Below, piece after piece: positions 1-9,803 of a stretch of 64,000 nucleotides of DNA. Under the pieces are notes generated by a model, which made no database searches, had not been told where the DNA came from, and saw nothing but the letters and a program-made list of their open reading frames with translations. The position numbers and the translations under genes are program-made. The stretch comes from Mariniradius saccharolyticus AK6 (GTDB taxonomy: Bacteria; Bacteroidota; Bacteroidia; Cytophagales; Cyclobacteriaceae): NCBI RefSeq assembly GCF_000330725.2, contig NZ_AMZY02000014.1:1-64000 (forward strand), given 5' to 3'. Positions within the stretch are counted from its first letter, which is position 1. Every line of letters begins with the position of its first letter.

Positions 1-371
1 CGGCAGAAATCCTGTTGTTGGCCAATGGAGTTTCATTCAGAATGAATGGTTCGGGCCGAGAATACGTCGCGAGTAATCCTGAATTCGGGATCAAACAGCT
101 GAACCCCTCTATAGAAGTTAGCAAGAAAGTGATGGTTTTCCCAAATCCAACAACTGACAAAGTATCCATTCAGCCGCTTTGGATTGAGACAGGTCCACTA
201 ACAATGCATTTGGTTGACTCTAAGGGTCGCTTAATCATTGAAAAGACCGTAACAGTCCATGGCAGGGAGCTGGTTGTGGACTTGGGCATTCTAGGATTGT
301 CTCCGGGTACCTATATCATTACCCTAGGCGATCGTAAAATATTGATGCAATTCAAAATTGTAAAAGAATAA
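1..371 (+). CDS. C-terminal part of a T9SS-exported protein (5' end outside window)
   Basis: The reading frame is open to the left edge, so this is the end of a longer gene; no start can be assigned. The visible part ends in a type A T9SS sorting domain. It has the VFPNPTTDKVSIQP start motif, a central MHLVDSKGRLI strand pair and the closing LSPGTYIITLGDRKILMQFKIVKE-type strand with terminal lysine/glutamate. In this family the domain directs a periplasmic protein through the type IX machinery to the cell surface or medium. What the cargo domain does cannot be seen. The neighbouring secreted pectate-lyase-like genes on the same strand suggest another carbohydrate-active enzyme, but that is inference. 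Confidence 0.85.
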   Translation, partial: AEILLLANGVSFRMNGSGREYVASNPEFGIKQLNPSIEVSKKVMVFPNPTTDKVSIQPLWIETGPLTMHLVDSKGRLIIEKTVTVHGRELVVDLGILGLSPGTYIITLGDRKILMQFKIVKE

Positions 372-437
372 AACGTCTAAGATAACCACAATTGTTCCGC
401 AATAGTATAGATAAAAATTATGGTATGATCACCTTTT

Positions 438-1877
438 ATGTATAATTTGATTCAACTTCAAGTACTTCTCATTTGGTTTTCGGCATTTTTGGGCAATTCA
501 ATCCAGTTTTCTTATCGGATTAGCGATTTAGACCAAATTGCTTTTCCCGGAGCTGAAGGATTCGGAAAATATGCCAGTGGCGGAAGAGGTGGATTGGTAT
601 ACATTGTAACCAATCTCAATGACAGTGGCCCTGGAAGTCTCCGCTGGGCGGTAGAGGCCAAGGGACCACGAACCGTGGTGTTTGAGGTATCTGGCAATAT
701 TGAACTAAAGAGCCGATTGAATGTTGGGGATGGAAATTTGACTATTGCAGGGCAATCAGCACCCGGGGATGGAATTACCATTCAAAATTATCCTTTTCGA
801 ATTATCGGGAAAACCAATATCATTATTCGTTTTATTAGATTTCGTCATGGAGATTTGGGTGACGAAATTGGTGATGCTTTTGAAGCCAGATCTGGTTGTG
901 AAAATCTAATGATTGATCACTGTTCTTTTTCCTGGGGTCTTGACGAGACCTGTTCTATTTATGGAGTATCCAATGCAACCATTCAAAATTGTATTGTTTC
1001 TGAGGGAATAAATGATGTTTCGAGATTTGACAAAAATTTCAAACATGCTTATGGCGGAATTATTGGAGGAATGAATGTTAGCTTCTACGGGAATCTTATG
1101 TGTCATTTTATGATTAGAATGCCTTCAATCGCAAAAGAATCTTCGATTCTGGACATAAGAAACAATGTTTTTTACAACTGGGGATTTCGACCAACAAATA
1201 ATGGGTCAAAGGCCAAAACAAATCTAATTTCAAATTACTATAAACCGGGGCCAGCTACGAAAGCATTGCCAAGCCAACAATTAGTCGATCAAACTTTTCT
1301 GTGGGCAAGTTCTATTGAAAAGGATCCGATCACCTATGGAAAATTCTATTTGGAAGGCAATATGTTGGAGGGTAGGACGGAAATTCTTCAAAATCAATGG
1401 TTGGGAGTTAGGTTGGAGAACTCGGAAAGGACTCGAAGGTATTTGGACCTTTGCAAAAACAAGGACGCAAATGGAAATTTGATTCCATTTGAAGTCTCTG
1501 AGGGAATCTATTTACATAAGCTTACAGCGAGAGACGCGTTTTCATTTGTACTTGAAAATGCGGGTGCGAATCTTCATCGTGACGAGGTGGATCTAAGGCT
1601 GATTCACGAAGTAAAAACCGGTACGGCAAAATTTAAGGGATCGTTATCGGGTCTTTTGGGTATTATTGATAGCCAGGCTGATGTGGGCGGCTGGCCACAA
1701 CTTAACTCCCAACCACCACCAATAGATACCGATCGGGACGGAATGCCGGATTATTGGGAAATTGAAAAGGGACTGAACCCAGAACGCAGAGATGACCGAT
1801 TTTATAATTTGGACCCAAACTATACAAACCTCGAGGTTTATTTGAATGGCCTTGTGTCGCATCTAATGAGGCCCTAA
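438..1877 (+). CDS. Secreted pectate-lyase-like protein (PL1 family), short form
   Basis: The 479-aa product has a hydrophobic N-terminus (about residues 5-22) consistent with a signal peptide. A right-handed beta-helix of the polysaccharide lyase family 1 type follows, opening with AFPGAEGFGKYASGGRGG and continuing with VTNLNDSGPGSLR and TIAGQSAPGDGITI. The family cleaves pectate-like polyuronides by beta-elimination, usually with Ca2+. Near the C-terminus DTDRDGMPDYWE resembles a thrombospondin type-3/dockerin-like Ca2+ loop. Unlike its two large downstream paralogues it has no FN3, LamG or T9SS sorting domain and stops right after the PL1 module, so it may be periplasmic or a trimmed copy. 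The ATG at 438 puts the signal peptide at the very start. Substrate is not established by sequence alone. Confidence 0.85.
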   Translation: MYNLIQLQVLLIWFSAFLGNSIQFSYRISDLDQIAFPGAEGFGKYASGGRGGLVYIVTNLNDSGPGSLRWAVEAKGPRTVVFEVSGNIELKSRLNVGDGNLTIAGQSAPGDGITIQNYPFRIIGKTNIIIRFIRFRHGDLGDEIGDAFEARSGCENLMIDHCSFSWGLDETCSIYGVSNATIQNCIVSEGINDVSRFDKNFKHAYGGIIGGMNVSFYGNLMCHFMIRMPSIAKESSILDIRNNVFYNWGFRPTNNGSKAKTNLISNYYKPGPATKALPSQQLVDQTFLWASSIEKDPITYGKFYLEGNMLEGRTEILQNQWLGVRLENSERTRRYLDLCKNKDANGNLIPFEVSEGIYLHKLTARDAFSFVLENAGANLHRDEVDLRLIHEVKTGTAKFKGSLSGLLGIIDSQADVGGWPQLNSQPPPIDTDRDGMPDYWEIEKGLNPERRDDRFYNLDPNYTNLEVYLNGLVSHLMRP

Positions 1878-2277
1878 CAAGGAAAATTTGTAGCGCAAAT
1901 AGTAGACTTGACAGTTTTGATAATATTGGAGTCAAACGATAACTAAAAAAAATATTTGCAGGGATGTCGCAACTCATAAAAATTTAGAATCACAAATTCT
2001 CTAGTTGGACAGATTTGTAAAAAAAAACTAAACAATGCGTAGAGTTCAGTAAATGTAAACTTTGCCATAAAAGGTCAAAAATGAAATGCTTGATTTACTA
2101 GGTTGATGGGATTTGTACAGTCTGCTTTAACATAGAGTTGTCCGACTTATTTGCCTGATAACCCAAGAATATCATAAATCAATTCTTTTTCTAAATTTGT
2201 TTTTCATGCTCTATTCTTAAAATTCACTGATACCTTTTTGTTAACACCCCTGACATTTGAAAAAAAAAATTATCGAA
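1878..2277. other. AT-rich intergenic region, 400 bp
   Basis: No credible coding sequence is visible. The only regulatory hint is TAAATTTG at 2192-2199, an exact match to the Bacteroidota -7 consensus TAnnTTTG. It lies about 80 bases before the next ATG, and I see no convincing -33 TTG partner. Confidence 0.4.
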
Positions 2278-3360
2278 ATGAAAAAGCCTCGAAAAATCTC
2301 ACTACTGTTTGACCCGAGTAAGAGCATAACTGTCAACTACTCTCTATACCCAATATTTAAATCTAAGTTAGCCGATGAATTCTCATTCATCGATTCGAGA
2401 AAATATGATATTAGAAAAGACACCAATGAACATCTTGTAGTTTTTGCAAAGTACTTTGGAAATCTTTCTCCAGATGAACAATCTAGCCTAATTGAAAAGG
2501 CAAAAAATAAGTACCAAAAAGTTTGTTTTTTTGACGATCTTGATGGTAGTGAAATTCAGTTTTTCAAATATTTTGATGATTTCGACTTGTATTTCAAGAA
2601 ACAGATATATTCTGATTTGTCATCGTACACAAGAAGGTTTAATGGAAACAAATTATTTATTGACTTTTACAGGTCACGGTTCGAATTTGAAATCAAATCG
2701 AACTCGAAATATGATGGCCAGTATTTGGGTGATTCTAAAAATTTAGGAAAAATTCGCCTTTGTTGGAACATTGGCATTGGTGACTATTTTTCAAATAGGT
2801 CAAAACTTATTCGTATTCTTTTTCCCATAGTGGGGCCAAATATCATTGGCAAATTAATGGGAAATTTTCCAAGTGCCCCAGGTAACGATGTGCAACGTAT
2901 AAAAAAATGTCAGGCAAGATTCGGAGTAAACGAGCGAAGAAAGCATATCGACATCCAACGAAAGATCTTACTAGAAAAAGTTGATGGAAACGATATGTTT
3001 CTTTCTGGGAAATTGGATCCCAAACTTTATCAAAAAGAGATTAGAAAAATAAGTGCTGTTTTGAGTCCCTTTGGCTATGGTGAAGTGTGTTTCCGTGATT
3101 TTGAAGCTATATTAAATTCTGCTGTGCTTGTAAAACCAGATATGTCTCATTTAAATACTTGGCCTAACGTATTTAAACCGATGGAAACATTTTTGCCAAT
3201 CGCTTGGGACGGAAGTAACTTAATTAGTCAGGTTCAGGATTTATTAACAAATGAAAAATTGGCAAAAGACCTTAGCAGAAACGCTTATCAAGAGCTCAGT
3301 CTTTCTTTTGGGCAAATTGACGAAAAAGTAAAGGAGTTCAAAACATTGATTTTAGAGTGA
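2278..3360 (+). CDS. Glycosyltransferase-like protein of an EPS locus (exostosin/GT1-like C-terminus)
   Basis: The product is about 360 aa and is clearly homologous along its whole length to the product of 18450-19541. Shared blocks include KISLLF, LVVF.KYF, FDLYFKKQ, KCQARF/KACQARF and the best conserved VLSPFG(Y/F)GEVCFRDFEAILN followed by LVKPDMSH. The last block resembles the nucleotide-sugar-binding end of exostosin and GT1-like transferases (G-E-x(7)-E-A type), so a sugar transferase role in EPS assembly is likely but unproven. A TTG at 2257 is in frame, but the ATG at 2278 aligns with the paralogue's start and is preferred. The gene sits alone between two pectate-lyase-like genes, about 15 kb from its paralogue, and is AT-rich. 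Confidence 0.7.
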   Translation: MKKPRKISLLFDPSKSITVNYSLYPIFKSKLADEFSFIDSRKYDIRKDTNEHLVVFAKYFGNLSPDEQSSLIEKAKNKYQKVCFFDDLDGSEIQFFKYFDDFDLYFKKQIYSDLSSYTRRFNGNKLFIDFYRSRFEFEIKSNSKYDGQYLGDSKNLGKIRLCWNIGIGDYFSNRSKLIRILFPIVGPNIIGKLMGNFPSAPGNDVQRIKKCQARFGVNERRKHIDIQRKILLEKVDGNDMFLSGKLDPKLYQKEIRKISAVLSPFGYGEVCFRDFEAILNSAVLVKPDMSHLNTWPNVFKPMETFLPIAWDGSNLISQVQDLLTNEKLAKDLSRNAYQELSLSFGQIDEKVKEFKTLILE

Positions 3361-3390
3361 TTCGTTAATATATATGTACGTATTTACGAA
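3361..3390. terminator. Inverted repeat directly after the stop codon
   Basis: TTCGTTAATA (3361-3370) pairs with TATTTACGAA (3381-3390) with one T-T mismatch around a 10-base loop, starting at the base after the stop. The stem is AT-rich and no run of T follows, so termination is only a possibility. It may instead protect the 3' end. Confidence 0.35.
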
Positions 3391-3944
3391 CCCAGCAGAA
3401 TTCAAAACACATACTTGTAGCTTTTTTTAAAAATTACTTGAATTATGTTGCTTTTACTTTCATTTATAGAATCTAAGTGGATTGGGATTGAATAAATTCT
3501 AGTTGACGAAAAGCTTATTGAAAAAATTTTTGGCTTTTTCATCCCAAACATAAAAAAACTGAAGATTTGGTTTGCGGACAAACCTGAATAAGAAAAACAC
3601 TATTTCGTTTTGTTGAGCCTTTGGCGAAAGGCAATTTAAAATGACCGTTATTGAGTACATCGATTCCAAAAGAAGGTTTCAGGATTAAAACCAAAATTTT
3701 TTGTGTAGCAGACCCTTTACGGAAATACTCATTTTTTTGAAGATTCAGAATACTTTTTTGGTATGTAAATCAATGACTTGGAAATTATTCTTCGATTGTT
3801 AAAATTGCTACAAGGTTTGTTACCGTCTTGACATGCTTAATCACCCCATAAGCTTTTTTGACGAATAAACAAAGTTACATCTAAAGAAGTCTATTACGAC
3901 TCATTTCCCTTTTCATTAATGGAAAGGTATGCCCTAGCAATATT
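3391..3944. other. AT-rich intergenic region, about 550 bp
   Basis: I find no credible open reading frame, RNA gene or repeat here. The sequence is AT-rich with scattered poly-A/T runs and no exact TAnnTTTG promoter before the next gene. Confidence 0.35.
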
Positions 3945-6900
3945 ATGAAAGCATTTCTACTAACAATCTTTGGAATAGTTTTTTCCGCCATCTCATTCGC
4001 CCAACAACCTAGGCTGGCTTTTCCTGGCGCAGAAGGATTCGGCAAATATACCAGCGGAGGCCGCGGAGGTAAAGTGTATATAGTTACCAACCTCAACGAT
4101 AGCGGACCTGGGAGCTTGAGAGAAGCATTGGAATCGACTGAACCGAGAACGGTCGTATTTGAGGTTTCTGGAAATATTGAATTAAAAAGCTCTATAACTA
4201 TACGAAACGGTAATTTAACAATTGCGGGCCAAACTGCTCCCGGAGATGGGGTAACACTAAAGAATTATCCTATGAGGGTTTTTGGAAGTCAAAATCTTAT
4301 TATCAGATTTATTAGGTTTAGGCTTGGCGACCTAGCAAAAATTGAAGCGGATGCCTTTGAAGCTCGCGATGGTTCATTAGACTTGATTATCGACCATTGT
4401 TCATTTTCTTGGGGTACGGATGAGACATGTTCGGTATATCGAGTGAAAAATACCACGGTACAGAACTGCATTATTGCTGAAGGAATAAATGACGCATCTT
4501 ATTTTGGAAAAGAGTTTAATCATGCCTACGGCGGTATTTGGGGCGGGGAAAATGTTTCATTTTTCAAGAACCTAATTTCACATTTTGTAATTCGATCACC
4601 TAGTATTGCATCAAACACCAATATCGCAGACCTAAGAAATAATGTTATTTACAACTGGAATTTCAGATCTACAAATAACGGCGAAAATGCAAACGCGAAT
4701 TTTATCTCGAATTACTATAAGCCAGGTCCTGCAACGAAATTTCAACCAACAAATACCCAAATTGCAAACTTTTTTCTTTGGCCGACTGGACCCGAATATG
4801 GCAAGTTTTATTTGGAGGGAAATAAACTAGAAGGAAAGACAATCCTTGAGCAAGATCAGTGGCTCGGTGTCAGGCTTGAATCAGGTGACCTAACAGAACA
4901 ATACTTGGAGCAATTGAAGAACAAGGACCAAAACGGGAGCTTGGTCCCGTTTCCTGTCCCTTCGCATATTTACTCCAAAACTATGACTGCGGACGAAGCC
5001 TATGAATCCGTCCTAGCAGCTGCCGGTGCAAGTTTGGTGAGGGATGCGGTTGACAAAAGGATTGTACAAGAGGTAAAAACTGGGACAGTTACCTTCAAAG
5101 GATCAAAGAACGGTCTTTTGGGCATCATCGACAGCCAAAATGATGTTGGCGGTTGGCCGGTGCTGCAATCGCTTCCTGCTCCCAAGGACACAGACAGGGA
5201 TGGGATGCCGGATGCTTGGGAAACGGAACACGGATTGAATCCAAATTCCTATAATCCCAATGGTTACAATTTGGATCAGAACTACACCAATTTGGAGGTG
5301 TACCTCAATAGTTTGGTTTCCCATATCATGGAGCCTGGTAACGAGGAAATTGTGGCTGTGAGCGGGGTATCGGTTGATCCGAAAACGGCTACCATCGATG
5401 CCGGAAAAACCGTTCAAGTCACCGCAACTATCCAACCAAGTAATGCCTCCAATAAGCAAGTTACTTGGTCCAGTTCCAATACTGCCATTGCTACGGTAAA
5501 TGGCAGCGGGTTGGTGACAGGGATTGCGCCTGGAAGCGTGGTGATTACTGCCAAAACTTCCGATGGGGGATTCACTGCTACCTCGACCATCACGGTCAAT
5601 CAAACTACGCTTCCAAGTATTGTAAATCTGGTGTTGGTGGACGCAGGAGACAACAATGATTTTAGCGTACTCAGCAATAACATGGTCCTAGACAACTCAA
5701 AGATTTTCGGAAAAACATGGAATGTCCGGGCGAATTCAAATCCAAGCAGCATCGGAAGCGTGTATTTTAGCTTGACAGGACCTCTAGTGGCTACTAGGAC
5801 CGAAAATTCAGCCCCATATGCTTTATTTGGCGACAGTGATGGCGTATATCAGGGTAGAGAATTACCTGCGGGAAAGTATGTGATTGAAGCAATTCCCTAT
5901 TCGGGTTCCAACCGGAGTGGATCAGTTGGAGCCACTTACCGCATCGAATTTGAAATCAAAGATCTTCCCCCTTCCGCTCCAGCCCTTGTCAGCCCTGCGA
6001 ACCAGGCGCTTGGCCAAGAATTGACAGGTATGCTTCAATGGGAGGATGTGGCCACTGCCAGCAATTACCGGGTACAGGTATCTGAATCATCCAGCTTTAG
6101 CACTTTGGTGGTTGACCAAGGTTCCCTTATGGACAATCAATTTTCTTACACCCTACCCAATTCAGGAACAAAGTATTATTGGAGGGTGATGGCCCGCAAT
6201 GGAACAGGAAACAGCGGCTGGTCTTCCATTTGGAGTTTTACCACCAAAACATCGGTTCAGGTTCCAGGTATACCCGTTTTGTCCGCCCCAGCCAAGGACA
6301 GTTCGATCCCGGTTGGAAAAACAACCTTTTCTTGGAATACTGTCTCCGGCGCAGAGAAATACCGGCTTCAAGTTTCCAAGGAAGCCCAATTCAATTCTCC
6401 GACTTATGATGTGTACAACTTACCGGGCACTTCGGTCGAACTCGATGTCAAGGACCCAGGTACTTACTATTGGCGGGTCAGTGCCTCCAATCAAGGGGGT
6501 AGCGGTGCATTTTCCACAGCCTCGACTTTCCAAACCATTGCGCCCCCTACCCCACCCACTTTGGTGGCACCCAACAACCAATCTCTTGACTTATCCACAA
6601 GCGTTTTGTTGACTTGGGCGGCAGTTTCCAATGCTACTTCGTACAGGGTCCAAGTAGCGACTGTCCAAGACTTTTCTCAAGTTCAAAGAGATGTTTCCAA
6701 TATTTCTTCCACCCAACTGCAGCTAGATAACCTTTCTGAAGGGGTGACTTACTATTGGCGGGTCAGGGCAGGTAATATGGCAGGAACCAGCAGCTATTCG
6801 ACGGTTTGGGAATTTTCGACCAAGAGGCCGCTAACACCACCCGCTGCGCCTGTCTTGCTTACCCCAAGCTCAAATGCCGTAGTGGCGACAGGAAAGGTCC

Positions 6901-8270
6901 TGTTTTCTTGGCAAGGGGTATCCAACGCCAACAGTTGTCGCTTGCAGGTAGCCAAGGACGCTCAATTCAGTTCCCCAATACACGATTCTGGCAACCATAC
7001 AAACACTTCCATCGAACTTGAGCTATTGGCTGCCGGGACTTATTTCTGGCGGGTCAGTGCTTCCAATCAGGCAGGGAGCAGTCCGTTTTCGGCTGCGAGA
7101 TCTTTTGAAACGCTCAACCCGCCTAGTACCCCTCAGCTTGCATCACCCAACAACCAATCGCTTGACCAAGCCATTAGCGTTTTGCTAAGCTGGTCAGCAG
7201 CTTCGAATGCCAGTTCCTACAGGGTGCAAGTAGCAACAGTGAGGGATTTCTCCCAGGTACTGCGCGATGTTTCCAATGTGTCGGCAACACAGCTACAGGT
7301 CGACAACTTGGCGGAAGGCGTCACCTACTATTGGCGAGTCAGGGCGAGCAACCCTGTTGGAAATAGCAATTACTCCACGACATGGGAGTTTTCCACAAAG
7401 AAGGCGCTAACAGTTCCTGCCACGCCGATACTCAGCAGTCCAAGCAATTCCAGTGTTTTGAAAAAAGAACCCGTTCAAATGCAGTGGCAAAGTGTGGCCA
7501 CTGCGGATGACTACCAAATTCAAATCTCCCTGAGTTCCAATTTCAGCCAGCAAATCCTGGTCAATGTGCAGGGGATCAGCGGGACTTCCTTCCAGTTCCA
7601 AGATTTGGCCTACAATACCGTGTATTTCTGGCGGGTAAGGGCAAGAAATGCCGCCGGATTTGGGCCTTATTCCAGCATTCGCAGTTTCAAAACGGAGGCG
7701 GAACCACAGTTGGCAGCCGCGATATTGCGTTCGCCCGCCAAGAATGGGCTGATTGAATCTGACCAAGTGGAGTTCAAGTGGTCCCCTGTACCTGAAGCAA
7801 CAAGCTACACGCTATATCTGTCACAAGACTCCCTTTTCAAATCCGGCCAATCCATCTTGAGGAGTATTTCCGATACAAGCCTCCTGGTATCTGACCTGCA
7901 AAGGGACAAAAACTATTTCTGGAAAATCGAGGCGCTTGGTGCCAAAAAGTCTTCCTTCTCCGAAACTTGGAAATTCGCCATCGAAAAGGAAAAAGAAACG
8001 GAAGTCTTCCAATACCGTAGAGTCGACATCAACCTGTACCCCAACCCTGCTACGGACTTTATCAATCTGAGTTTCTCGGAGTTTGTTTCAGGAAAAGTAT
8101 TGATCCAATTCCTGGACTCTAGGGGAACCTTGGTCTTGGCTCGCGAATTTGAAAACGTTGGCAACGAGTTGCGCTGGGATTTCTCTGGGCAAAACATACC
8201 TTCGGGCAAATACTTCCTCCGCATCCAAGGGGAGTGGTTTGTGGAAACAAAACAGGTATGGATTAAGTGA
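3945..8270 (+). CDS. Large secreted pectate-lyase-like protein with Big2, FN3 repeats and T9SS sorting domain
   Basis: This 1441-aa product has a signal peptide (about residues 1-20, ending SFAQQ). A PL1 beta-helix follows (about 24-460; LAFPGAEGFGKYTSGGRGG). Next come a bacterial Ig-like group 2 domain (about 470-553, GVSVDPKTATIDAGKTVQV), a beta-sandwich segment (about 557-675, VGSVYFSLTGP... then LPAGKYVIEA), about seven FN3-like domains (676-1330) and a T9SS sorting domain (about 1370-1441, LYPNPATDFINL). Two FN3 domains are repeated as a pair: the blocks starting APNNQSLDLS and SPNNQSLDQA are near copies and so are their preceding partners, indicating tandem duplication of a two-domain unit. 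By family it should cleave pectate-like polymers outside the cell. The FN3 array probably acts as a spacer or carbohydrate-contact region. Confidence 0.88.
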   Translation: MKAFLLTIFGIVFSAISFAQQPRLAFPGAEGFGKYTSGGRGGKVYIVTNLNDSGPGSLREALESTEPRTVVFEVSGNIELKSSITIRNGNLTIAGQTAPGDGVTLKNYPMRVFGSQNLIIRFIRFRLGDLAKIEADAFEARDGSLDLIIDHCSFSWGTDETCSVYRVKNTTVQNCIIAEGINDASYFGKEFNHAYGGIWGGENVSFFKNLISHFVIRSPSIASNTNIADLRNNVIYNWNFRSTNNGENANANFISNYYKPGPATKFQPTNTQIANFFLWPTGPEYGKFYLEGNKLEGKTILEQDQWLGVRLESGDLTEQYLEQLKNKDQNGSLVPFPVPSHIYSKTMTADEAYESVLAAAGASLVRDAVDKRIVQEVKTGTVTFKGSKNGLLGIIDSQNDVGGWPVLQSLPAPKDTDRDGMPDAWETEHGLNPNSYNPNGYNLDQNYTNLEVYLNSLVSHIMEPGNEEIVAVSGVSVDPKTATIDAGKTVQVTATIQPSNASNKQVTWSSSNTAIATVNGSGLVTGIAPGSVVITAKTSDGGFTATSTITVNQTTLPSIVNLVLVDAGDNNDFSVLSNNMVLDNSKIFGKTWNVRANSNPSSIGSVYFSLTGPLVATRTENSAPYALFGDSDGVYQGRELPAGKYVIEAIPYSGSNRSGSVGATYRIEFEIKDLPPSAPALVSPANQALGQELTGMLQWEDVATASNYRVQVSESSSFSTLVVDQGSLMDNQFSYTLPNSGTKYYWRVMARNGTGNSGWSSIWSFTTKTSVQVPGIPVLSAPAKDSSIPVGKTTFSWNTVSGAEKYRLQVSKEAQFNSPTYDVYNLPGTSVELDVKDPGTYYWRVSASNQGGSGAFSTASTFQTIAPPTPPTLVAPNNQSLDLSTSVLLTWAAVSNATSYRVQVATVQDFSQVQRDVSNISSTQLQLDNLSEGVTYYWRVRAGNMAGTSSYSTVWEFSTKRPLTPPAAPVLLTPSSNAVVATGKVLFSWQGVSNANSCRLQVAKDAQFSSPIHDSGNHTNTSIELELLAAGTYFWRVSASNQAGSSPFSAARSFETLNPPSTPQLASPNNQSLDQAISVLLSWSAASNASSYRVQVATVRDFSQVLRDVSNVSATQLQVDNLAEGVTYYWRVRASNPVGNSNYSTTWEFSTKKALTVPATPILSSPSNSSVLKKEPVQMQWQSVATADDYQIQISLSSNFSQQILVNVQGISGTSFQFQDLAYNTVYFWRVRARNAAGFGPYSSIRSFKTEAEPQLAAAILRSPAKNGLIESDQVEFKWSPVPEATSYTLYLSQDSLFKSGQSILRSISDTSLLVSDLQRDKNYFWKIEALGAKKSSFSETWKFAIEKEKETEVFQYRRVDINLYPNPATDFINLSFSEFVSGKVLIQFLDSRGTLVLAREFENVGNELRWDFSGQNIPSGKYFLRIQGEWFVETKQVWIK

Positions 8271-8282
8271 GAAATTAGGCGT

Positions 8283-8338
8283 TAGACGCGAAATGCAGGA
8301 TACAAGACGCAAGATACAAGACGCAAGACAAAAGACAG
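8283..8338 (+). repeat. Degenerate 7-bp tandem repeat after the stop codon
   Basis: Eight heptads can be read in register: TAGACGC, GAAATGC, AGGATAC, AAGACGC, AAGATAC, AAGACGC, AAGACAA, AAGACAG. They begin 12 bases after the stop of the upstream gene. A related heptad tract of the same sense relative to its gene lies at 45144-45213. Confidence 0.8.
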
Positions 8339-8404
8339 GTGCCGACAGGACTGCTAGTTGGTGGAAAAGAAGGTTGATGGTTTTGATGTTGGAGGTTGGG
8401 AGGT

Positions 8405-9256
8405 TGGGAAGCGAGGAGGTAGTGTACCAAGTACGAAGAACCATGTACCAAGCAGATGGGGTACACGATGGGGAAATAATGGACCGCAGGAAGATTTGGT
8501 AATGACCTCTCCCCGGCCCTCTCCTTCAGGAGAGGGAGTCCACTAATGGCGAAGGTGCTTGTTCCAGATTTAGGTAGGAACAGCGCTAAATGGGGGAAGT
8601 GGGGTACCAAGTACGAAGTACCATGTACCAAGCAGATGGGGTACATGATGGGGAAATAATGGACCGCAGGAAGATTTGGTGATGACCTCTCCCCGGCCCT
8701 CTCCTTCAGGAGAGGGAGAACACCAATGGCGAAGGTACTTGTTCCAGATTTAGGTAGGAACAGCGCTAAATTGGGGAAGTGGGGTACCATGTACGAAGAG
8801 TACCATTTACCAATTAGATGGGGGCGTGAAGGGGAAATAGCGGAGTTCAGGAGGATTTGGTGATGACCTCTCACCGGCGCTCTCCATCAGGAGAGGGAGT
8901 CCACTAATGGCGAAGGTGCTTGTTCCAGATTTAGGTAGGAACAGCGCCAAGGAGGGAAGGTGGGGTACCAAGTACGAAGTACCATGTACCAAGAACATAG
9001 GGTACGTGACGGGGAACAAGCGGACCGCCGGAAGATTTGGTGATGACCTCTCCCTGCCCTCTCCTTCAGGAGAGGGAGTATACCAATGTCGAAGGTGCTT
9101 GTTCCAGATTTAGGTAGGAACAGCGCCAAGGGGGTAAGTGGGGTACGTACCAAGTACGAAGTACCATGTACCAAGTAAATGGACTTGAATGGGAACTTGC
9201 GGACCTTAGTAAGATTTGGTGATGACCTCTCCCTGGCCTCTCCTGTAGGAGAGGCA
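8405..9256. repeat. Tandem array of about 180-bp units, each with a perfect or near-perfect hairpin
   Basis: Five copies of a hairpin lie at 8517, 8697, 8877, 9057 and 9236, about 180 bases apart. The arms are CCCTCTCCT and AGGAGAGGG with a two-base loop. Other parts of the unit are also conserved, including GATTTGGTGATGACCTC before the hairpin and GCTTGTTCCAGATTTAGG plus a GTACCAAGTACGAAGTACC segment after it. The first unit is partial. In the last copy the outer pair is changed on both sides (G...C instead of C...G), so the stem is kept. Open frames across the array arise because the unit length is divisible by three and are not genes. The same core, with a different 154-bp unit, occurs at 33.6-34.05 kb. 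Confidence 0.92.
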
Positions 9257-9803
9257 GAAGATTTGATTGGCAAGAATTTTATTCAAATTTCAGAAACCGC
9301 TGGCCCTTAAGGCAGTTTTATTTTGGAAACTACGATTCCCCTTGGATCACATGCCTACCATTGACAAACAAGGTTTTCCGCGGTGCTCGCAGCGAAATCG
9401 CGGCGTCCGCTGCGTGAAAACCATTGTAATCCGAGCCTCTGTGAAGATCGATTTTGTTTACTTGGGGAGACGATTTTGTTCGAAAATTTAGAGTAAGGAA
9501 GTTGTGATGGTCTGGAGATTCCTGGGTTCGGAAACGCAGGATAATTGGGTGCACTTCCTTTTGAATTCTTTCTGGCGAAAATCTTCCATGCTATTTTCCC
9601 ACTGTATTGAATTTCTTACTTTAAATATCCAAAAGGGGTCTAATCAAAGGTTGGACGACATAAAGGGAAAGAATCCCGCTAATTTTTTGTGAATTAATTT
9701 AACGAAAATCCACTTCGGCAAAGTTTTTGTGTATCGGACGGAAACGGAATTGCCTATCGGCTTTCCGTTTACAGCTAAGCCTTAGTAAACGACAAACTCA
9801 TCC
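9257..9803. other. Unique intergenic sequence, about 550 bp
   Basis: No gene, exact promoter match or repeat is recognisable between the repeat array and the next coding sequence. Short open frames (about 60-75 codons) exist on both strands but have no recognisable protein features. Confidence 0.35.

Noticed and set aside
438-1877. Short lyase considered a pseudogene of the larger paralogues
   Set aside because: The PL1 module is complete with signal peptide and a clean stop; lack of FN3 and sorting domains fits a shorter natural form, and no remnant of them follows.
8275-8874. 199-codon minus-strand frame (and related frames to 9273) across the repeat array
   Set aside because: The predicted protein simply repeats the 180-bp DNA unit; the unit length is divisible by three, which keeps frames open. 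No independent coding evidence.
8405-9256. Array considered as CRISPR
   Set aside because: Units are about 180 bp and similar throughout; there are no short identical repeats separated by unique spacers and no cas genes.
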